Source: Bacillus timonensis (GTDB lineage: Bacteria > Bacillota > Bacilli > Bacillales > Bacillaceae_L). Taken from it: a stretch of DNA of 56,751 nucleotides. Location of the stretch: the NCBI RefSeq assembly GCF_000285535.1, contig NZ_HE610985.1, positions 272,022 to 328,772 of the forward strand. Reading direction: 5' to 3'. The translations under genes were made by a program, and so were the position numbers. Positions 1-6,904 of the stretch are shown in pieces; the stretch's first letter is position 1; each line of letters opens with the position of its first letter. The notes beneath the pieces were generated by a model that made no database searches, was not told the DNA's origin, and worked only from the letters and a program-made list of their open reading frames with translations.

Positions 1-158
1 ATTTAATAATATAAACACCAAGTAGGGAATAAGGTGGATTCAACCAACTATTTCCGTTATCTAACAGATTTATAAATCTATATATTAAGCCACTCTAAAG
101 ATGAGCATCAAAGAACTCTTCTTTATTAATGTTCATTATTTAAAAAGGGGGCTAACAC

Positions 159-542
159 ATGAGAAAATCAGTAGCATCATTTTTAGGAGCATCTATATTG
201 ATTGTTGGTCTTACAGGATGTGGAACTAACGGGTCTAACTTTGAAATTCAAAATGATAGGAATGTAAAAATACTGGATCAAAAAAAACAGGATAATCGTA
301 ATAACAATCAAAGAAATACATTTGAAAGGAGAGATGGCGCTACTAATAATCGTACCAACATAATGAATAACGGGAACATGATAAATAATCGTGGCCCAAA
401 TTGTGATGACATCAATAGAGGTCGAACAGGACCTGGCATAAATGGTCTAGGAACTGCAAACGGCACAAATGGAACGGACGCTTGTGGAAATGGTGCCGAT
501 GCAGGTACCAATGGAACAGGAATTGGATCCGGCAATCGGTAA
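159..542 (+). CDS. Gly/Asn-rich lipoprotein, unknown function
   Basis: A 127-aa predicted lipoprotein. The N-terminus has a basic start (MRKS), a hydrophobic stretch and a lipobox LTGC near residues 18-21, so the mature protein would be lipid-anchored at the outer face of the membrane through Cys21. The rest has almost no hydrophobic residues and is rich in Asn, Gly, Arg and Thr, with an imprecise GTNGT-type repeat in the last 40 residues, so it is probably disordered. A purine-rich ribosome site (AAAGGGGG) lies about 8 bases before the ATG. I do not recognise a family. Small lipoproteins of this style occur among Bacillus sporulation lipoproteins (YhcN/YlaJ type), but no diagnostic motif is visible here. 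Lipoprotein call is firm; function is unknown. Confidence 0.75.
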   Translation: MRKSVASFLGASILIVGLTGCGTNGSNFEIQNDRNVKILDQKKQDNRNNNQRNTFERRDGATNNRTNIMNNGNMINNRGPNCDDINRGRTGPGINGLGTANGTNGTDACGNGADAGTNGTGIGSGNR

Positions 543-558
543 AGCTGCTAAAAAAATC

Positions 559-600
559 GAGACTACAAACAATCATTTCTTTATTAATGTTTGCAGTCTC
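559..600 (-). terminator. Intrinsic terminator of the 51-aa gene
   Basis: A 12-bp inverted repeat (GAGACTaCAAAC against GTTTGCAGTCTC, one mismatch). Read on the minus strand it is followed by GATTTTTTT, the right orientation to end the small gene at 621-776. It can also serve the lipoprotein gene on the opposite strand. Confidence 0.7.
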
Positions 601-620
601 AATAAAATTGTTGCAATTTA

Positions 621-776
621 TTACTTGTTTTTCTTACTACGATTTTGGTTGCGATTTCCATCGTCTTGACCTGTAATCGCATCTGCGACATTTTCAAGTG
701 TCTGACTCACATTATTCAAAAAGCCTTCATTGTAATCGTGCTGTAGACTATTTTTGCTTTTATTTTGATTTTCCAC
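621..776 (-). CDS. Small hydrophilic protein (51 aa), GTG start
   Basis: A short frame starting at GTG with a full Shine-Dalgarno (GGAGGTGAT, 6 bases upstream) and ending in TAA just before a minus-strand terminator. The product begins VENQNKSKNS, has a central amphipathic-looking stretch (FLNNVSQTLENVADAITG) and a basic Asn/Arg/Lys tail. The size, composition and excellent ribosome site support a real gene. It resembles small spore-associated proteins in style only; I cannot assign a family. It lies 115 bp downstream of thiG on the same strand. Its ribosome site is buried in a long hairpin (see 777-823), so translation may be controlled. Confidence 0.65.
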   Translation of the reverse strand: MENQNKSKNSLQHDYNEGFLNNVSQTLENVADAITGQDDGNRNQNRSKKNK

Positions 777-823
777 AATTATCACCTCCATTAATATGAT
801 GTGTGAAATGGAGGGTGATAATT
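777..823 (-). promoter_or_regulatory. Hairpin sequestering the ribosome site of the 51-aa gene
   Basis: A 16-bp stem with one bulged C: 777-792 pairs with 807-823, with a 14-base loop between. On the minus-strand RNA the 3' arm is exactly the Shine-Dalgarno GGAGGTGAT of the gene starting at 776, and the 5' arm is an anti-SD (ATCACCCTCC). Folding would block ribosome entry. Confidence 0.6.
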
Positions 824-891
824 CTCAGAGACTGTTTCTTATGTAGCTATAAATGGATACTGAAAAACGGCCTCCTTTAGTGTTTATATTA

Positions 892-1659
892 TTAAGAACC
901 GACCAATCCCGTTAAAGGACTACTTGCTACTGCGTACTCTTTTTCTTCAATCCGCCCAGCCTCATAGCCTAGTCGTCCTGCTTCTAACGCAAGTTTTACA
1001 GCACGTGCCATTTTCACGGGATCCTTTGCACCTGATACAGCTGTATTTAATAAAACGCCATCCGCGCCAAGCTCCATCGCATAGGCGACATCTTTTGGAG
1101 AACCAATTCCTGCATCAATAATGACAGGTACTTGAGATTGTTCAATAATAAATGTCAAGTTTAACGGATTTATGATTCCTTTTCCTGAACCAATTGGACT
1201 TGCTCCAGGCATAATCGCATGAACACCGAGATCTTCCAATCGTTTTGCTAAGACCACATCATCTGACGTATACGGTAACACAATGAACCCTTCGTTTAGC
1301 AGCATTTCTGACGCCTTCAACGTTTCAATCGGGTCTGGTAAAAGTGAACGATCATCCCCAATGACTTCAACCTTAATCATGTCGCATAAACCTGATGCTT
1401 TCGCTAGTTTTGCAATTCGAACGGCTTCTTCAGCCGTTTTCGCTCCTGCTGTATTTGGTAGAAGCGTATATTTATTTAAGTCTAATTGCTCCAAGAAATT
1501 AGGCTGATTTTCTTCAAAGATATTCATTCTTCTTACAGCAAACGTTAAAATTTCAGCTTCAGATACCTCTACAGCCTGCTTTTGAATTTCAAAAGACGGG
1601 TATTTTCCTGTTCCTAATAAAAGTCTAGATTTGAATGTATGATTTGCTATTGTTAACAT
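892..1659 (-). CDS. thiG: Thiazole synthase ThiG
   Basis: The 255-aa product matches ThiG over its whole length (family about 255 aa). ThiG forms the thiazole ring of thiamine from 1-deoxy-xylulose-5-phosphate, the glycine imine made by ThiO, and sulfur carried by ThiS thiocarboxylate. Visible signatures are TGKYPSFE near residue 17, the catalytic Lys in MIKVEVIGD, and the phosphate-binding stretches [13 protein letters not shown] and DAGIGSPKD. Start is ATG with GGAGGAGG, which lies inside the Gly-rich 3' end of thiS, so the two genes are translationally close (2-base gap). It is the last gene of the tenI-thiO-thiS-thiG operon; thiF and thiD, which follow in Bacillus subtilis, are absent here. 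Confidence 0.95.
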   Translation of the reverse strand: MLTIANHTFKSRLLLGTGKYPSFEIQKQAVEVSEAEILTFAVRRMNIFEENQPNFLEQLDLNKYTLLPNTAGAKTAEEAVRIAKLAKASGLCDMIKVEVIGDDRSLLPDPIETLKASEMLLNEGFIVLPYTSDDVVLAKRLEDLGVHAIMPGASPIGSGKGIINPLNLTFIIEQSQVPVIIDAGIGSPKDVAYAMELGADGVLLNTAVSGAKDPVKMARAVKLALEAGRLGYEAGRIEEKEYAVASSPLTGLVGS

Positions 1660-1661
1660 GA

Positions 1662-1865
1662 TTATCCTCCTCCTACAAATTGAACGATTTCAATGACATC
1701 ACCATTTGCAAGTTTGATTGTTTTATAGTCTTCTTTTTTAATAATCTCTTCATTGATTTCTACAATCGCAATCCGGTTTTCTAACTTAAAATGAGCTAAA
1801 AGCTTTTCCACTGAATTTACTTCTTCAGGGATGTCTACCTGCTCTCCATTAAGTCTAATTCTCAT
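1662..1865 (-). CDS. thiS: Sulfur carrier protein ThiS
   Basis: A 67-aa ubiquitin-like sulfur carrier. The C-terminus [10 protein letters not shown] ends in the Gly-Gly needed for adenylation by ThiF and thiocarboxylation. I place the start at the ATG giving MRIRLNGEQ, 8 bases after AGGAGG; an upstream in-frame GTG would add three residues but overlaps the ribosome site. Length fits the family (about 66 aa). It sits between thiO and thiG in the usual Bacillus order. No thiF is present in this window, so its activating enzyme must be elsewhere. Confidence 0.93.
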   Translation of the reverse strand: MRIRLNGEQVDIPEEVNSVEKLLAHFKLENRIAIVEINEEIIKKEDYKTIKLANGDVIEIVQFVGGG

Positions 1866-1877
1866 ATCTCTCACCTC

Positions 1878-2990
1878 CTATATTGCGGCCATTTGCCTTC
1901 GATCAATACGAAATGCATCGACCCATTCTTGATTCACCTCATTATTAAGGATTAAATCACGAATCATCTTTCCAGTTGCTGGTGCAAGTAGTATCCCATT
2001 TCGGAAATGACCACAAGCAATCAGGATTCGTTCTTCCTCAGGATGTCTGCCAATAAATGGATGGCCATCAAAGGTGGTTGGTCGTAACCCTGATGTAAAG
2101 CCTACAATCTTCCAGTTAGCAGACGAGGGGAGCATCGCTTTCGCTTTTTTAATTAAGCCTTCAACACTTTGAAGACAAATGGATTCACTCCAGTCATCCT
2201 GAATCATAGTTGCACCGATAACAAGTTTGCCGTTATTTCTTGGAACGATGTATGATTTATCATGAAACAGCGTATACCGCAACATCGGGCCATCATGCTG
2301 AACAATGAGGCTTTCACCTTTAACAGGTGAAAGTTGTTCAGAGATTCCTAGATTTTGAAACAGGTGATTACTATAAACGCCTGTTGCCACAACGATATGC
2401 TTTGCCTCGACATTGCCTTTTTCTGTGTTCACAATGTAGTTTCTACCCTTACCGATGCTATAGACAGTACAGTTTTCAAATAGAGATGCTCCAAGGACTT
2501 GTGCGCTTTTTGCAAAAGCTTCACAAGTGGAGGAGGGAATCACGTTCACATCATCTGCAATATAGGCAGCACCTAAAACATCATCGCTAATCCCATGTTC
2601 CAACATGTTCACTTCATTGAAATTCAACCATTGAACAGTTGGTTGTGTCAGAAGTGAATGGAGGTTTTGCTTTTCTTCTTCATTGAAAGCAAGCTTCAGT
2701 ATGCCTCCCGCTCTATACCCAATATCAAGACCACTTACCTCATAAAGTTCATCTTTTAAGCGTGTGTATTCTCGTTGACTTGATCTAGCAAAAGGGAAGA
2801 AGAGGGAGTAATCCCCATCACTTTCTGAATGTGCTCCAAGCATTCCGGCAGCGGCCTGTGTTGTCTTCGCTCCAATTTTTCCTCCGTCAAATAGGGCAAC
2901 GTCCATCTGAGCTTTTGCTAAATAGTAAGCAATGGAACAACCAATAATTCCACCACCTATTACGATTACTTCGTATTTACTTCTCATCAT
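1878..2990 (-). CDS. thiO: Glycine oxidase ThiO
   Basis: A 370-aa FAD-dependent oxidase of the DAO family. It converts glycine to the imine used by ThiG. The FAD-binding Rossmann motif VIVIGGGIIGCSIAYYLAK is at residues about 8-26. Later motifs include AAAGMLG, VVATGVYS and the C-terminal FTSGLRPTTFDGHPFIG and GHFRNGILLAPATG, typical of glycine oxidase. The open frame extends much further upstream, but that part overlaps tenI. The start chosen (MMRSKYEV) follows GAGG by 6 bases and overlaps the tenI stop by 14 bases, which suggests coupling. Length equals that of Bacillus ThiO (about 369 aa). Confidence 0.93.
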   Translation of the reverse strand: MMRSKYEVIVIGGGIIGCSIAYYLAKAQMDVALFDGGKIGAKTTQAAAGMLGAHSESDGDYSLFFPFARSSQREYTRLKDELYEVSGLDIGYRAGGILKLAFNEEEKQNLHSLLTQPTVQWLNFNEVNMLEHGISDDVLGAAYIADDVNVIPSSTCEAFAKSAQVLGASLFENCTVYSIGKGRNYIVNTEKGNVEAKHIVVATGVYSNHLFQNLGISEQLSPVKGESLIVQHDGPMLRYTLFHDKSYIVPRNNGKLVIGATMIQDDWSESICLQSVEGLIKKAKAMLPSSANWKIVGFTSGLRPTTFDGHPFIGRHPEEERILIACGHFRNGILLAPATGKMIRDLILNNEVNQEWVDAFRIDRRQMAAI

Positions 2991-3579
2991 AAATCGCCTC
3001 ACTGAACTTTTTTGTTGTGGAATATGGGTCATCTGAAGCAAAAATACTGGACATGAGCGCAACACCATCTGCCTTAACAGCTTGAATAGATTGTAATGTA
3101 TCAAATGTAATCCCACCAATTGCATAAATAGGGATACTAAGTTCCTTTTTCATATGGACGATTGGTTCAATACCATTTGGAGGCAATCCCGGTTTACTTT
3201 TTGTTTTAAAGCAATGCCCGTAAATGACATAATCTGCTCCGTTCCGTTCTGCTTCCTTTGCTTTTTCAAACGAATGAACACTGCATCCGACTCTCATGTG
3301 TGGGTATCGTTGTTTTACCATTCTTAAAGGCAGTCCATGTTCAGGTAAGTGGACAGTGGGGATGTCCAAACACAACGCAACATCTAAACGGTCATTTATT
3401 ATGATTTTTTCTTTTTTTACACCATTGTTTACGATGTATTCAATTAGTGTCACAATTTCTTGAACGGATTTTGACTTTTCGCGAATCTGAACAAAATCAA
3501 TGACATCTTTAATGGCGATTATTTTTTCAGCAACTGCTACTACTGAGTGACAACCATCCGTTACCGCGATTAATTTCAT
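2977..3579 (-). CDS. tenI: Thiazole tautomerase TenI (ThiE-like)
   Basis: A 200-aa TIM-barrel protein of the ThiE/TenI family. The stretch YGHCFKTKSKPGLPPNGIEP carries the His characteristic of TenI tautomerase; thiamine-phosphate synthase ThiE normally has Gly-Pro there. I therefore favour aromatisation of the thiazole carboxylate phosphate over phosphate coupling. YAIGGI near residue 163 fits the C-terminal phosphate-binding turn. It is the first gene of the operon, directly behind a TPP riboswitch and its terminator. tenA, which precedes tenI in B. subtilis, is missing here. Confidence 0.88.
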   Translation of the reverse strand: MKLIAVTDGCHSVVAVAEKIIAIKDVIDFVQIREKSKSVQEIVTLIEYIVNNGVKKEKIIINDRLDVALCLDIPTVHLPEHGLPLRMVKQRYPHMRVGCSVHSFEKAKEAERNGADYVIYGHCFKTKSKPGLPPNGIEPIVHMKKELSIPIYAIGGITFDTLQSIQAVKADGVALMSSIFASDDPYSTTKKFSEAIYDEK

Positions 3580-3644
3580 CTGAGTTCTCCTTTTTGTCTA
3601 CCGAGTTTTAGCGTCAAAAGGGAATTGATTGGTTAAAGCACAAC

Positions 3645-3680
3645 AAAAAACCACTCTCCAATGCAGGAAAGTGGTTGGGT
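3645..3680 (-). terminator. Attenuator terminator of the TPP riboswitch
   Basis: On the minus strand a stem AACCACT/AGTGGTT (extended by CC pairs and loop TTCCTGCATTGGAG) is followed by TTTTTTGTTG. It lies between the TPP aptamer and tenI, so it is the expected off-switch formed when TPP binds. Confidence 0.8.
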
Positions 3681-3711
3681 AGAACATAAATTAACATAAC
3701 AAATGCATTAA

Positions 3712-3805
3712 CCACATCCCTACGCAGGTACAAGCCTGTTCAGGTAATGAGGGTTTCAAAGTAAACTACTTTTTTCTCAGCTCTTATCAAGAGTTCCCCT
3801 AGTGA
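3712..3805 (-). promoter_or_regulatory. TPP (THI-box) riboswitch aptamer
   Basis: Minus-strand reading contains the conserved THI-box parts in order: AGGGGAACTC, GAGCTGAGA, AACCCTCATTACCTGAACAG, and CTGCGTAGGGATGTGGTT. These are the pyrimidine- and pyrophosphate-binding helices of the TPP aptamer. With the terminator downstream it should repress the tenI-thiO-thiS-thiG operon by transcription termination when TPP is abundant. Confidence 0.95.
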
Positions 3806-3969
3806 AAACAGAAATATTTAATTTACCTATAAAATTACCATAATTTCGATAACTTGAAAAGGGATATGTTTCCAAAAGAGGTGAAAATAAAGAATTATAC
3901 TGAAATCTCATCAGTAAAAGGCCCTTGATTGTACTCTATATTTCATCTAAAATTAATAATCTAAAGATG

Positions 3970-3997
3970 GCCTGAGTCTACCTAACAAGATTCAGGC
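3970..3997 (+). terminator. Hairpin ahead of the DUF4145-like gene
   Basis: GCCTGAGTCT pairs with AGATTCAGGC (one G-T pair), followed by TTTCATT. It lies 34 bp before the next gene's start. It may be a terminator for upstream plus-strand transcription or part of that gene's leader; no upstream plus-strand gene is visible close by. Confidence 0.4.
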
Positions 3998-4031
3998 TTT
4001 CATTATTGTATAGAAGAAAGGAACACCACGA

Positions 4032-5138
4032 ATGAACTCAACAACGTATTTTTATAAATTTCTAGAACCCATTTCCAAAGAATTAGCTATCTTAGCAGGG
4101 GAACTAGAAAATACAATTTTTTCAAGTCCACGTACCATGCTCACTCATTCTCGAGTTCTAGTAGAAAATATTCTTCAACAAGTCATGGAACTTGAAAAAA
4201 TGAAAGAAGAGCCTCGTATCACATTAAAGGAACGACTCACGATATTAGAAAATGAAGGAATTCTTACAACGGAAATAAGAGATGCTCTTCATTTAGTTCG
4301 TCAACTAGGCAATCAGGCATCACACGACAAACGAAAGTTTCGTTTTTCTGAGGCACTTTTATCGTGGGAAGCGATTTACAAGATTGTCAGATGGTTCGTT
4401 GAAGTGTACACTTCATTATCAGTCGAGGTCCCGGAGTATCAAGATCCAACCACTCCGAAGGAAGAACGTTATGACAGTACCGAATTGGAACTCCGCTTAA
4501 AATCTTTAGAGAAGTTATTACTTGCATCGATGAAAAAGGAGAAAACAAATAAAACATCACAAGAAGAGGGGACTTCCAATATACCTTCTCCACATGTGAA
4601 AATGGCTGAGCCCGGTTACACAACCATTCGAGCTCTTGAGTATAATGGTGACACACTTGAGGTTCCTTATTTTCTACGTGATGCCTTTTTATTACCACAA
4701 CGATTTGAGAAATCAGAGACCTTTTTAATTAGACTAGGTGCAGAACAACAAGCACGCATTATGAGTGAATTACCTAATAATCTCGAAAACTTGCATCATC
4801 ATGTAAAACGATTTAATGAAAATAATGACAAACAGTTATTTGAAGAACTAAAAATCTTTATTGAAGAAGAAAAGATTCGCCGAAAAGTAACCCTTGAACG
4901 ACCAGGAGAACTCTTTTTATTTTATAAAGATGATTACATTATCCTTACTGATGCATTAAAAGATATTCCACTTACAAAAGAGCAATTTACCGGGATACCA
5001 AGTCTCATCAAACAACTTAACGAGGACGGTATCCATTCTGTGGGTCAACTACCAAAAGAACTTGTGATTCTCGGAAAATACAAAAATGTCGGGGTTGTGA
5101 ACGTTGGTAGATTGTTTGAGCAGTTGAAGGGGAGGTAG
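4032..5138 (+). CDS. DUF4145-like domain protein, unknown function
   Basis: A 368-aa soluble protein. The N-terminal 120 residues resemble the DUF4145 domain: an all-helical region with an Arg-Xaa2-Gly-Asn-Xaa2-Xaa-His signature (VRQLGNQASHDKRKF, residues about 96-110) and a following helix with aromatic residues. DUF4145 is often found in nuclease or helicase proteins and stand-alone in genomes. A Lys/Glu-rich linker follows (residues 150-185), and the C-terminal half has no motif I recognise, although the last 60 residues (FTGIPSLIKQLNEDGIHSVGQLPKE in part) resemble a short helix-hairpin-helix element. AAGAAAGGAACACC precedes the ATG. It appears to be a single-gene unit. Confidence 0.7.
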   Translation: MNSTTYFYKFLEPISKELAILAGELENTIFSSPRTMLTHSRVLVENILQQVMELEKMKEEPRITLKERLTILENEGILTTEIRDALHLVRQLGNQASHDKRKFRFSEALLSWEAIYKIVRWFVEVYTSLSVEVPEYQDPTTPKEERYDSTELELRLKSLEKLLLASMKKEKTNKTSQEEGTSNIPSPHVKMAEPGYTTIRALEYNGDTLEVPYFLRDAFLLPQRFEKSETFLIRLGAEQQARIMSELPNNLENLHHHVKRFNENNDKQLFEELKIFIEEEKIRRKVTLERPGELFLFYKDDYIILTDALKDIPLTKEQFTGIPSLIKQLNEDGIHSVGQLPKELVILGKYKNVGVVNVGRLFEQLKGR

Positions 5139-5410
5139 ACTGAAATTCGTTTTCGCACACCAGGAGAAGTCCTTAAACAGTAAACTGTATGTAACTGTAT
5201 TTTTTGCTAGAATCCTTACTCCTTTGTTAGAATTGCTATATCTATTTAGTATTGCACTTGCTTTACTAACAGGATCTGTCGCTACCTACACAGTAGGTAC
5301 GTACGGGTTACTTGTTACAATAACTTCCATGCATGAATACCGAGCAAAGCCCATACCGTATTACCTTATTAAATACGCCGTTTGCAATAGGTATGGGCAT
5401 TATTGGAACT
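5125..5410 (+). pseudogene. Possible decayed membrane-protein gene
   Basis: This stretch of about 400 bases without an intact gene shows a frame with two hydrophobic segments (KLYVTVFFARILTPLLELLY, then FSIALALLTGSVATYTVGTY) but no normal start codon: a GGGGAGG ribosome-like site is followed only by CTG. Near position 5333 a second frame takes over and gives another membrane-like end (LLNTPFAIGMGIIGTLVSYFL, then stop at about 5424). Together they look like a short membrane protein broken by a frameshift and a lost start. Composition alone supports this; I cannot name the parent family. Confidence 0.3.
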
Positions 5411-5536
5411 CTTGTATCCTATTTTTTATAGTAATTTGGGATGAAAGGCAAAGGTTCCTCTTGCCGGTTTTATTTGAAATGGGACAAGGAATCCCTTGTC
5501 CTTTAGGGAGTAGAATGAAATAGGGCTTTGCATAGA

Positions 5537-6193
5537 TTACTTCTTTTTCTTTTTATCATGATGTTTATCTGAATGCTTATCGCTATGCTTTTTTTGGTGT
5601 TTATCCGAATGCTTATCATGATTCTTATCACGATGTTTATCAGAATGTTTATCACGATGTTTATCGGAATGTTTATCATCGTGTTTGTTACGTTTTTTAT
5701 CAGAGTGTTTATCGCGTTGTTTATCTTGATCTTTATCAGAATGTTTGTCATCATTTTTGTCACGTTGTTTTTCGGAATGTGAGTTTCCTTTGTTTTCTTC
5801 GGATTTACAAATTTTATTTTGCAAATGTCCTACTTTTTCATTAATTTCATTCAATAGTGAAAGCATCTCTTTATTTTGAGATTTACTAGTAGACGTCGAA
5901 TTTGAAAATTGACTGAATACATTACTAAAACCTGATAATAGGGATAGAGGATTTGCATTTAAACCACCTAAACCACTTAATCCACCTAATCCACCTAAAC
6001 CATTTAAACCAGATAAACCATTTAGACCGTTTAAACTTTTTAATAAATCTGAACTCCCGGAAGTATTGGAAGTTTGCTCTAAAGTTGATGATAGTTTTTT
6101 TAATGAATCTTCAGTGAACAATTTATTAGCAGCATTTAATATATCGTTAATGCCATTTGTATCACCTGTTGATCTTTTGTTATTCTCACTCAT
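5537..6193 (-). CDS. His/Lys/Asp-repeat protein, possibly spore-surface
   Basis: A 218-aa protein in three parts: a helical N-terminus (MSENNKRSTGDTNG onward); a run of Leu-Asn-Gly / Leu-Gly-Gly tripeptides (residues about 60-85, LNGLSGLNGLGGLGG); a short helical linker with one Cys; and a C-terminal 80-residue tail made of about 12 imperfect copies of the 4-residue unit D-K-H-S or D-K-H-R, ending in a Lys run. The His/Asp density suggests metal binding or polyelectrolyte behaviour. The ribosome site is GGGGTG. Such low-complexity proteins are common in Bacillus spore coats and exosporia, but that is inference. It lies 88 bp downstream of a 43-aa membrane-peptide gene on the same strand. Confidence 0.7.
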   Translation of the reverse strand: MSENNKRSTGDTNGINDILNAANKLFTEDSLKKLSSTLEQTSNTSGSSDLLKSLNGLNGLSGLNGLGGLGGLSGLGGLNANPLSLLSGFSNVFSQFSNSTSTSKSQNKEMLSLLNEINEKVGHLQNKICKSEENKGNSHSEKQRDKNDDKHSDKDQDKQRDKHSDKKRNKHDDKHSDKHRDKHSDKHRDKNHDKHSDKHQKKHSDKHSDKHHDKKKKK

Positions 6194-6281
6194 TTTTTCA
6201 CCCCACTTTACTCATTTTAAAAGAGGTCCCCCTAGAAAGAGGCCTATTCTAAGGAAACCTTCTATTTGTAGGAATACTTTA

Positions 6282-6413
6282 TTAACCAATTGTTTCTAGA
6301 ATTTCTTCAATACAATCGATAACGATGTTACGCTGTTCAGGAGTTCCTAGTAATAGAGCAATAAGCAATGCGATAAAGAAAAACACCGCAATAAGCAATG
6401 CAGCTAGATTCAT
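6282..6413 (-). CDS. 43-aa single-pass membrane peptide
   Basis: A short frame with an excellent ribosome site (AAAGGAGG) about 9 bases before ATG. The product is almost entirely one membrane helix (residues 1-23, Met-Asn-Leu-Ala-Ala then Leu/Ile/Phe/Val) followed by an acidic amphipathic tail TPEQRNIVIDCIEEILETIG with one Cys. It probably forms a unit with the His/Lys/Asp-repeat gene 88 bp downstream. I do not recognise a family. The nature of the sequence and the ribosome site make a chance frame unlikely. Confidence 0.65.
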   Translation of the reverse strand: MNLAALLIAVFFFIALLIALLLGTPEQRNIVIDCIEEILETIG

Positions 6414-6504
6414 ATATGTTCAACCTCCTTTCGTAACTACGTTGTAGGAGACGTCTCAATCATAATGTATGTAAAACAATACGAGATGCATGGTACAAAA
6501 GCTT

Positions 6505-6636
6505 GTTTTCTATTAAATTGGGGTATAATCTAGTGAATTTCCGCAGAAAACCTAGTAATTTGGCTAAAGCACAAGAATTAAGTGGGAATTTGGTATCAAG
6601 ACTGAATCTATAGAGGTAGGTTCAGTCCTTTTTTCC
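6505..6636 (+). ncRNA. Candidate short terminated transcript (about 100 nt)
   Basis: This lies in the 490-base gap before the NAGPA gene. A TATAAT box (6524-6529) with a weak upstream -35 is followed about 70 bases later by a hairpin (GACTGAATC, loop, GGTTCAGTC) and CCTTTTTT. No open frame with a ribosome site lies between. It could be a small RNA or a leader with early termination; I recognised no riboswitch class. The remainder of the gap (6637-6830) shows nothing clear. Confidence 0.3.
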
Positions 6637-6809
6637 TGTTTTTTTGTTGATATCGATTGATTTGATATGAATTATTGGATGAAAACCGAACCTTTTGGCC
6701 CTGTCTTTCGACGAACTTCACTATAATACGCTGTTTTTTGTAAACGATTTTCCTACTATTTTCCTGTGAAAACTTAACGGTACCCTAACAAGGGCTTAAT
6801 ATTCAGTAG

Positions 6810-6838
6810 TTATTCTGGTAAGAGATTCTTGTTATAAT
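6810..6838 (+). promoter_or_regulatory. Probable sigma-A promoter of the NAGPA/metallophosphatase gene
   Basis: A -10 hexamer TATAAT at 6833-6838, with a weak -35 (TTATTC) 17 bases upstream, and the gene start 67 bases downstream. The -10 is perfect; the -35 is poor. Confidence 0.5.
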
Positions 6839-6904
6839 GAAAATATACTTCAAGAATTTTCTGTATATTTTAAAATTTGATTTTATAGGAAGGGAGAATT
6901 GCAA

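Noticed and set aside
2990-3125. Longer ThiO N-terminus (45 extra residues)
   Set aside because: The extra part overlaps tenI in another frame and has no homology-like features; family length supports the short form.
4032-5138. Anti-phage defence gene (HEPN-like) call for the DUF4145-like protein
   Set aside because: The Arg-to-His spacing does not fit a standard HEPN RNase motif and no nuclease, helicase or toxin partner is next to it.
5573-5782. Ile/Met/Phe-rich frames opposite the His/Lys/Asp-repeat gene
   Set aside because: Artefacts of the repeat on the other strand; hydrophobic periodicity follows from the codon repeat.
6899-6904. TTG start for the NAGPA gene
   Set aside because: It would leave only two bases after the ribosome site; ATG 6905 has ideal spacing.
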